A stretch of DNA of 64,000 nucleotides from Narthecium ossifragum (taxonomy: Eukaryota; Streptophyta; Magnoliopsida; Dioscoreales; Nartheciaceae), in NCBI GenBank assembly GCA_963920575.1, contig OY986967.1, positions 15,741,751 to 15,805,750 on the forward strand. The letters are read 5' to 3'. The translations under genes were made by a program, and so were the position numbers. Below the pieces are notes generated by a model that worked only from the letters and a program-made list of their open reading frames with translations, did no database searches and was not told the DNA's origin. Of the stretch, positions 57,045 to 64,000 are shown piece after piece (position 1 is the first letter of the stretch; each line of letters starts with the position of its first letter).

Positions 57045-58724
57045 ATGGCTGATAATTATATACCACCGGATGTCACGTTGAACGATTACTTTTTACCATC
57101 TAATTATGCACCCGCTTATGTTAATGATATCTATGATTGCTCAAACCCGACATATGATTCGCATTCATACACCTATGATCCAGATTAGACTGATCGTTCA
57201 TACTCTTACTGGCAATTCCAAGGTTACTATCCTCATAATGTTCAACCACAAGATTCAAGCATAATATGCGCTAGTTTTGAACTATGTACCAATACTTTGA
57301 TTTTTAATGATTCCAATTCATATGGTTTGCACCAATACTTTGCACCTAGTTTTGAACCATCTTATCTTCTTCAAACACAATACCCACCACCCCAACATTG
57401 GTATGAGCCTCTCAGTCCCTTTGAACTACAAGCACAAGTAGATCCATTTTTAGATGAAAGGATTCTTATCCAAATTCTACATTCTCACTCGCAATCATTA
57501 GCCAATATAGAAGCCCGTATTGGACAACTAGCTTCTTTGATGGCTTCATATTATGATGAGGTTGATGATTGTATGAATGAGGTAGTGCCTCCTAATGTTG
57601 ATGATAATGCTTATGATGCTCATCTTACCAATGTTTATGATGCAAGCAACGATGAGATTCCTTTTAGGGTTTTACCGGTTCATATGATTATGGATGATAC
57701 GTTGATTTGTGATGAGGATGAATCGGTCCCTCCGGTGGTTCTTGATGATAATAGTATTGATGAATGCATGCATGATTTGATACCTCACGTGAGTTATGAT
57801 GATGTTATTATGCCAGTCTATGAAGCTTTCCACGAGCACATACCTAATATTGAGGATGAATCATTTGATTTCAACTTGCCGATTTATGAAGCTTTTCATG
57901 AGGAGATACCTTATTTTGATAATGATTCATGTGATATTGTGTCGCCGGTCTATGAAGGTTTTTCTGAGAATATATCAAACCTTAAAGAGGATCATTATTA
58001 TGATATTAATTTGCCGATTCATGAAGCTTTTTATGAGGCCTTACCAAATCTTGATGCATATATTGATGAAGTTTCACGTAAAAATCACATGTCGGTCTTT
58101 GATGTGATGGATGATGTATGTGATGACTTGGAGGATCCTTGTGAGACCTCCTTTAAGAAACCTCACTTTGAGCCTCTACCCTTTACTTCATCCACACTTG
58201 TTGAACATTGTGAGGTATCGAACCTTGTTTTTCCGAATTTCTTAGATCATGCTGAATTTGATTGTAGCTTCATCAAAGTCTTATGCAAGACTTCTTGCCT
58301 TTCAAGTACTTTGTTTGTTATGAACATTCCCTTCTTCTTTGATGAAGTATGTTTGCATAGCTTTACTCTTCTTCGGACCATGTATTTCTATACTTTAAAT
58401 CATTGGCCGCCAAAAGACCACTTGATGATGACTCCATTTATTGAAATCCATAGCTTGAAGGACGACAATTGGCCAATGCCTAAAGCTTATATTGAGTTAT
58501 TTGCCATGAATTCTCCTTTCTTCTTTGATAAAGCATGTTCGCACCTCATCTCCATCCTTCAATGCATGTATTTCTATACTTTAAACCATAGCCTGATAAG
58601 ACGTGAAAAGTACATAAATCACCCTTTCAACTTGGCCTTGTTAGTCTCCGAGCAAGGCCTTACTGATGATTATTACCCCATGACAGGTACAAGAGCCCTC
58701 AACGAGGATTGGATCAAGTTCTGA
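57045..58724 (+). pseudogene. Element X gag-remnant ORF with acidic PxYEAF repeats
   Basis: One frame from ATG 57045 (MADNYIPPDVTLNDYFLPSNY), with a single TAG at 57186-57188, then 475 open codons from 57297. No capsid domain, zinc knuckle or protease. Only a Gln/Pro/Tyr-rich segment and the coiled-coil piece HSHSQSLANIEARIGQLASLM remain of gag. Then an acidic region with four PxYEAFxExI units about 22 residues apart (169-255 of the 475), and a 60- to 66-residue repeat (FFFDeaCLHsftLLrtMYFYTLNH.PPK). The last 41 or so codons and stop come from the solo LTR at 58594. No function can be assigned. Confidence 0.7.
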
Positions 58725-60242
58725 GCTTAAACGAAGTCATTCGGGCCAGTTTAGTATGAAGAAGATCGATCCTTTATTGAAGAGGATCGATCCTTTGAAG
58801 TACATTAAGAAGAAATCCATTCCGGAAAACAAGGATCGATTCTCCATAATGAGAAGATCGATCCCTTATGCGCATTTTTCAGTGACAGAGCGCAAGTTCT
58901 GAAGGATCGATTTTCACTATGGGAAGGATCGATCTTTCACGTGCATTTTTCAGTGACAGAACGCAACATTCTAGAGGACCGATCTCCACCTACTAAAAGA
59001 TCGATCTTCATCGGGGGGCAGCCAGAACTCCAGAGCAAAGATCGATCCTCATCTATAGGAGGATCGATCTTTCACGGGATTAGCGATCACACGGAAGAGG
59101 AAGATCGATCCTCTACCCTACAAGGATCGATTCTTTTGTGTCAGCCGAGCAAAATCAATGGTCCAGATCTAATCCGAGTGGGGGAGGCTTGTTTACTATA
59201 AATAGACCCCTTATGGGGGATTTTAGGGATCTTCTCGGAGACCTTTCTAGAGCTTTTCTATCTTTCTTACCCAATTGAGAGGAGGACTTCTTGGAGGAAA
59301 TCCATGGGAGGAGAGCTTCATCAACCTCCATCCATGGATCCATCCAAGATGAGTAGCTAACTTCCTTTCTCTTGGGATTTCCATGTAGTTGTAGGATTCT
59401 TTTGTAGTTTTCTTAGGGATTTTTGATGTGTAATCTTTGAGGATGATCTATTGTATGGATTTGAGCATGATTTCTCTATCTTTGTATTTGGCTCTTTTTG
59501 TTGAATGGATGAATGCCCTTTATTGGTATGAGTTGGAAGCTTGTGCATGATGGGTGTTTGTTGTTATGCCCCTATGAGTTGGATGTGCTAGAAACATATT
59601 CAACTACATTGGGAGGATATATAAGCCTAGATTGGAGTTTAGGGATGCTAGAACCATCCCTATCCCTCTAATTAGAGAGTCCATTCCATCTTTCTCTTGC
59701 ATTGGATTCGAGGTGCTAGAACCATCTCAATCCAATACCCGACTCCATACAATACCCTTTTCCTTGCGACGAATCGATCTTAATCGAAGGTTCGTCAGCG
59801 ACGATAGAAGCTAATCACTCAGTCGTCGATTTTGTGAATGTGATTTCTTTCCAACGGATGATTATAAGTCAACTTCCGTTGAGCGATACGTGTGGCTAAC
59901 CACCCGCTTGTCGACTTCTAGATTTCGATCGTCCCAATTGGATTACACACATCAATTCCTTAGGAGGATACACTAGAACCTACGATGAAATGGAAGTCCT
60001 AAGGCTTCTCTATATTAGTTCTATTTCTCTCTAGTTAGTTAATTACTTTAATCATCATTAATCCAAAAGCCAAATTATTTTAGCTATTGTTGGAAGTTAT
60101 CTATCGAGTACGCTAGTCAATTCTCATTTCCCTGTGGATTGACCCGGACTCCTACTAACTACGTAGTAGTTAGTTAGGATTCGGTTTATATTGTAATCTC
60201 GACGCCCTAGTCACTTTTACGACGAGTGGTTTGGGCGCGTCA
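58594..60242 (+). mobile_element. Solo LTR of the E1 family, nested in right X only
   Basis: TGATAAGACGTGAAAAGT...TTTGGGCGCGTCA, 1649 bp. Target duplication TAGCC (58589-58593) against TAGGC (60243-60247), one mismatch. GATCGATC array 58764-59132, TATAAATAG at 59197-59205, stem-loops with loops CTAGAAA/CTAGAAC at about 59580-59740. Absent from the left X copy, so inserted after the duplication. Confidence 0.9.
58764..59132. repeat. GATCGATC paired-palindrome array, E1-family solo LTR
   Basis: Seven pairs: 58764/58785, 58834/58856, 58905/58927, 58977/58999, 59040/59062 and 59103/59125 are 21, 22, 22, 22, 22 and 22 bp apart (six scored pairs; a few members have one mismatch), with no further clear pair. 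It ends 65 bp before the TATA box. Confidence 0.93.
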
Positions 60243-60304
60243 TAGGCCACCAAAAGCCTATCTGATGATGGACAGATTTATTGAAACACATGATTTGCAG
60301 GATG

Positions 60305-61685
60305 TGATCGCTCACAAACGTGTCATTAAAATGTTGCAAACTCAATCAAATATTAAATTTATAATCCTTATTCAATTACTACACTACTAGGTAGGATAGC
60401 GGTGAAGTCGGGAGTCGATCCACAAGGAAAATGTTGAAAACTAAAATCAATTCTCGAAACCCTAAAACTAAGAAAAAGAATCAAAGATAAAATAGAGTTA
60501 TCTAAACTAATAAAACAAAGAATTAAAAAGTTGATCAATTCGAATCAATGGAGTAGTTATTTAGGAATTACTCAATCCGCCCTAGTTTCGTTATTAATCT
60601 TCTCTAGTTATCAACTTGTTCTCTTCTCTCAACATTATGGATCATATGGCTACAAGCTCACATGAATCCCTAAAAGAAAGTTAATGTTTCCAACGGCATA
60701 ACCTATCTTTACATGGCACAGATTGTCTTTGGTCCTACGATTACTTTAAATTATACTACTCCTAATGACCTTGGCACAACCTATCTTCGCGTAGCATAGC
60801 TTATCTCAAAGGGAAACCAATAACTTCATGAAAACCATCTCATAAATCTCTATAATCAATCACAGAAATCATCTAGGACTGAAAATACGTCAAGGGAACT
60901 CTGTTCATTCAACTCTATTAACAATAAAACCATATTTATGAGATCATGCACCGAGAAGTTCACAAGAATCCAACTAAAGAAAGATCAAAACTATACTAGG
61001 GTTTCATGAATAATCCTAAGTACAACAATTAGCAACTCATCTTTTAGATGAAAGCCATCGGGTTGGAATAAGAAGCTATCACCATCCGCATCCTCTCCGT
61101 CTTCTTTTTCCTTCTCTAAAAATTGTCAAAAAGATGAGAAATTTGGTTAGAACAACCCCTTTATATAGTAGAAACCCTTAATCCCGGAATTAGGAGTTAT
61201 AATTGAACTTAAACTCTAATTTTCCTAAATTCCGTGTTGATGACGTCATCGGAGCGACCGATCGGACTCAAATCCAATCCATCTCTCCAGTCGGTCGGAC
61301 TGGGTCTTCACTTCTACGTCATTAATTAATTTCAGCCTTTATCAAATTTCAGCTTTCATAGATCCAACTTTGCTTCAAAACCGGCCCCAATCTATAGAGA
61401 ATCTCACAAAGTCTTCAACATTAAAGTTGTAGCTCTTGAAGGCTTCTTTCATGTGCCAGAATTTCAGATTATTTAGAGTGTTGTAGCATTTCTGGTGTTG
61501 TATTTCCAAACAGTCAATAAAACAGTCTTTTTTGCAGAATTTAGTGATTTTTGGCCGAATTTCTTGTATTTCTTTTCAAATCCTACTTAAACCTGAAATC
61601 AAATAATAGGATATCAAATACACCTACTTTAGGCCTAACAAAAGTAATTTAAGGGGTTTAATTATGAATAATTAGTGACTTATCA
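60305..61685 (-). mobile_element. Solo LTR (E3-type family) nested in right X
   Basis: On + TGATCGCTCACAAACG...GTGACTTATCA, 1381 bp, with perfect target duplication GGATG (60300-60304 and 61686-61690). Same insertion site as the 21903-23267 solo LTR of the left X. Minus-strand TATATAAAG at about 61157-61166. Confidence 0.92.
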
Positions 61686-61852
61686 GGATGGTGATTGACC
61701 ACTGACTAAAATTTTTAATGATTTCATTACATGGGACTTGTCTTTCTTCTTTGATGGATTATGTCTGCATGTCTTCTTCATTTTTCAATCCATGTACTTC
61801 TTTACATGGATACACCGACCACCCAAATTCAATTTTAGCGGAGCTTGCATTG

Positions 61853-61900
61853 TGTCGAGCTCGAGACGTTAAACCAAGCACTTGGTGGGAGGCAACCCAT
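61853..61900 (+). other. Conserved ACGTTAAA...CTTGGTGGGAGGCAACCCATC motif, X right
   Basis: GTCGAGCTCGAGACGTTAAA, CCAAGCACTTGGTGGGAGG, then CAACCCATC, the plus-strand version of the block at 34153-34200. The left X copy has one change (GAGGTAACCC). Confidence 0.65.
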
Positions 61901-62165
61901 CTCTTCTTTGCATTTTGACTAGTTGTTAAAAAAAAAAACACTCTTCTTTGCATGTTTGCTTGTGTTCTAATTAGTGCATGTTTTATTTTGATGTGTAGTT
62001 GGTTGCTCATTGATTGATTGAGTGCTTGTGATGCTGTAATTGTCGTTGTCGAATCTTTGTGTTGATCGATGAATTGGCTGGATTGGTGTATTCTTGCTGT
62101 GGTATTTTGGTGCTAGAGGTGACGTTCCAGGTTTTCAGCCCGGTTTTGTGTTGTTGTGCGCTAAA

Positions 62166-62356
62166 GATCGATCCTCCAAGTGGTGAAGATCGATCGTTTG
62201 TTTGGTTAGTTTTAATAGCTGAGCCTGGCCAAATATGATCGATCTTCAAGGATATGATCGATCTTCAATCCCTTGAAGATCGATCATGTTTGTGCATTTG
62301 CTGCGACAGAGAGTGGGTATAGAGAAGATTGATCCTCACCATAGTGAAGATTGATC
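62166..62356. repeat. GATCGATC array, internal, right X
   Basis: Starts 62166/62188 (22 bp), 62237, 62256 and 62278 (19, 22 bp), 62327/62349 (GATTGATC pair, 22 bp). Two small tandem duplications here are absent from the left copy (23746-23868), so the array is still changing in size. Confidence 0.9.
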
Positions 62357-62832
62357 CTCACCATAGTGAAATTTTTATACTCCATTGCTCCACTTTTGTA
62401 CATGGTTGACATTTTTGGTTGGAGATAGATATAGACATGTTGATTTTTGGCATTGGGAGTGTGCCCCGTGTGTATGTGGCACTATATATGTGGATGTGGA
62501 TGTGGATGTAAATTATCAAAATTTGTAGCCTTTGTGCTTATTGAATAAATAGAGGAGATGATGCCCAATTTTTCTCCAACTTTTCATACTTATTCTATTC
62601 TTTAATTCTTTGCCATCACAGGGTATTTCTTCTACTATTTTCTAGGATCTCTATACTATGGTATGCATATTGCTGCGATACATTACGACATCACACATGT
62701 ACTTGGTTTTTACGCTTCACCTTGCTCAACAAATACGGTTTTACCTATCCCCAAGGTTACTGTTTTATTAGAAGCATCATCGGGTGATCTCTATCCCTTA
62801 CCCTATTTCCGTGCTTGAGGACAATCCCGCTT

Positions 62833-62845
62833 AACTTGGGGGGTA
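62833..62845 (+). promoter_or_regulatory. Internal polypurine tract, right X
   Basis: AACTTGGGGGGTAG after GCTTGAGGACAATCCCGCTT, the counterpart of 24398-24411. Confidence 0.55.
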
Positions 62846-62994
62846 GCGTTCATAAATTTCATGCTTATGCTTAATTTTTTGATAACCGACATTATACATC
62901 CCTATACATATGGTAAAAGAATGAAATTATGATATGAGTTGATGAAGATGCCTGTTTTAGAAATTTTTTTTATGAATTATTATGATACTTATAT

Positions 62995-63349
62995 CAACAT
63001 TATAAGGAGCAGTTTCGGTTAACCTGCATTAATTCATATCCCCTAAGTTTCTTTATATATATTCCGTAAGTTTGCTTTATATAAAGCTGCATTAATTCAT
63101 ATCAACCTAAGTTCTATTAATATTATCTTATGCTAATGCTAAGACTTATATTATTATTATTTTATATACCCTAAGTTTTATTGGCTATGTTTTATGGTGG
63201 CAGTGAACAAAAAGCTATGACCAACCTTCGAACCCTAGACCACCTACGGGTCAACCCAGCCATCTAACCAGAAAAACTACAGGGAGTTTGTTAAAATTTT
63301 ATATTTGCAATAACTAAAAACTGTGTCAGGGGCACAGGTGAGTACTAGT
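62995..63349. other. 355-bp segment present only in right X copy
   Basis: The left copy reads ...GATACTTATATGTCATATAAG without it (24550-24575). Non-coding, AT-rich, with repeated GCATTAATTCATATC and CCTAAGTTT. No terminal repeats or target duplication recognised; either an insertion here or a deletion on the left. Confidence 0.6.
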
Positions 63350-64000
63350 GTCATATAAGGTTTAGTAAATTTAGCTATGTATGGTAATAACTCTATACTT
63401 TAAAACTTTTACCATGATTTAAGGATAACTTGACATATTCTATTGCACATATGCACTTCCACATGTTTAGGAATTGGAATTAGATTCTAAGCCTGAAACT
63501 AGGATACATTTATAATTTTATGACATGTCACAGAAGATACATGAATACATGCAATTTTCTGTTCGCAACAAGTATATGTGTTGGCAAGTGTAAGGCTTTC
63601 AACTTGGTAACCGGGCAGGATGCCTGGCCAGCGTTCTGTTCGCGTAAAACGGAAGAAAGTCCTTATAAATTAAAAGAAAAGAAGAAATACGATTTCATCT
63701 TAGTTCTGGGCAATGTTCTTGATCAGCATGTTGTTCGCGAAAAACGAGTGATTTTCCTTGTAAAAAAAAGAATAGTTATTGTGATGTGATAATGGAAAAT
63801 ATGTGTATGCTTAGAATTGTGATCTTGAATAGTTGAATGATTGGATATAATGGATATTCTGATACATGTGGAACTAAATTCACACACTGGAGAGTCAAAG
63901 TTATTTTTGAACCATGATTAAATATGTTGAAATATTGGAAGTGTGTTATGACATGTTTTGATTTACTTTGCTCTTATGTGACTATGATTTAATGAATATA

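Larger units (their letters stand above)
54958..64000 (+). mobile_element. LTR retrotransposon X, right copy, runs off the window
   Basis: 5' LTR 54958-56747, PBS 56754-56771, gag-remnant ORF 57045-58724, nested solo LTRs 58594-60242 and 60305-61685, conserved motif 61853-61900, GATCGATC array 62166-62356, internal polypurine tract 62833-62845, then 3' non-coding sequence matching 24440-25200 of the left copy. Extra relative to the left copy: 62995-63349 (355 bp) and about 55 bp near 63520. The 3' LTR is expected beyond 64000. Confidence 0.85.

Overview
This is nuclear DNA of a flowering plant. It shows spliced genes with GT-AG introns, plant-type LINEs, and LTR retrotransposons primed by a tRNA-Asp-like site (Athila/Tat-like Ty3/gypsy). 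I cannot name the species. Only about 12 kb is genic; the rest is nested repeats.

1-12.3 kb, genic. The 3' part of a class I (four zinc-knuckle) DnaJ/HSP40 gene of plastid type lies on + (nine exons, 192-9494; the J-domain HPD exons lie left of the window). A single-exon, membrane-anchored calmodulin-like gene lies on - (11471-12148).

12.9-20.6 kb, repeats. A decayed LINE ORF1 (DUF4283 plus zinc knuckle) is cut by three related repeat units, A, B and C. Two of them start TGTCACACCCC-like, and B and C are each followed by a purine-rich minisatellite.

20.7-64 kb, nested retrotransposons. A LINE is the oldest layer. Element X (gag-remnant LTR element) entered it with target duplication TATAT. 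In this window the 3' half of the interrupted LINE (27229 on) comes BEFORE the 5' half (ending 54957), and a truncated copy of X (20703-27223) and a longer copy (54958 to the window end) flank them. Both X copies carry the same nested solo LTR at the same site, so a tandem segmental duplication is the simplest reading. Element E1 (28106-39789, minus strand, TSD GAACT, two 1567-bp LTRs differing at about ten positions) sits in the LINE RNase H domain. E3 (41322-50623, minus) sits near the LINE ORF2 start. Solo LTRs lie at 53165-54564, 58594-60242, 60305-61685 and 21903-23267. E1, E3 and X encode gag or gag-protease remnants, and none shows RT, RNase H or integrase; the only RT (YADD) is the LINE's. 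E1 also has a downstream ORF resembling the Pfam 'putative plant transposon protein' domain.

Most notable signals. (1) The palindrome GATCGATC (about one copy expected by chance in 64 kb) occurs in dense arrays as PAIRS spaced 21-22 bp start to start, in several element families. In LTRs the arrays lie just upstream of the TATA box; in E1 one also lies internally, upstream of the second ORF. (2) Downstream of the LTR TATA boxes, stem-loops carry a near-invariant 7-nt loop CTAGAAC on stems that vary in sequence but keep pairing. Together these suggest an undescribed cis-regulatory/RNA-structure system shared by these retroelements.
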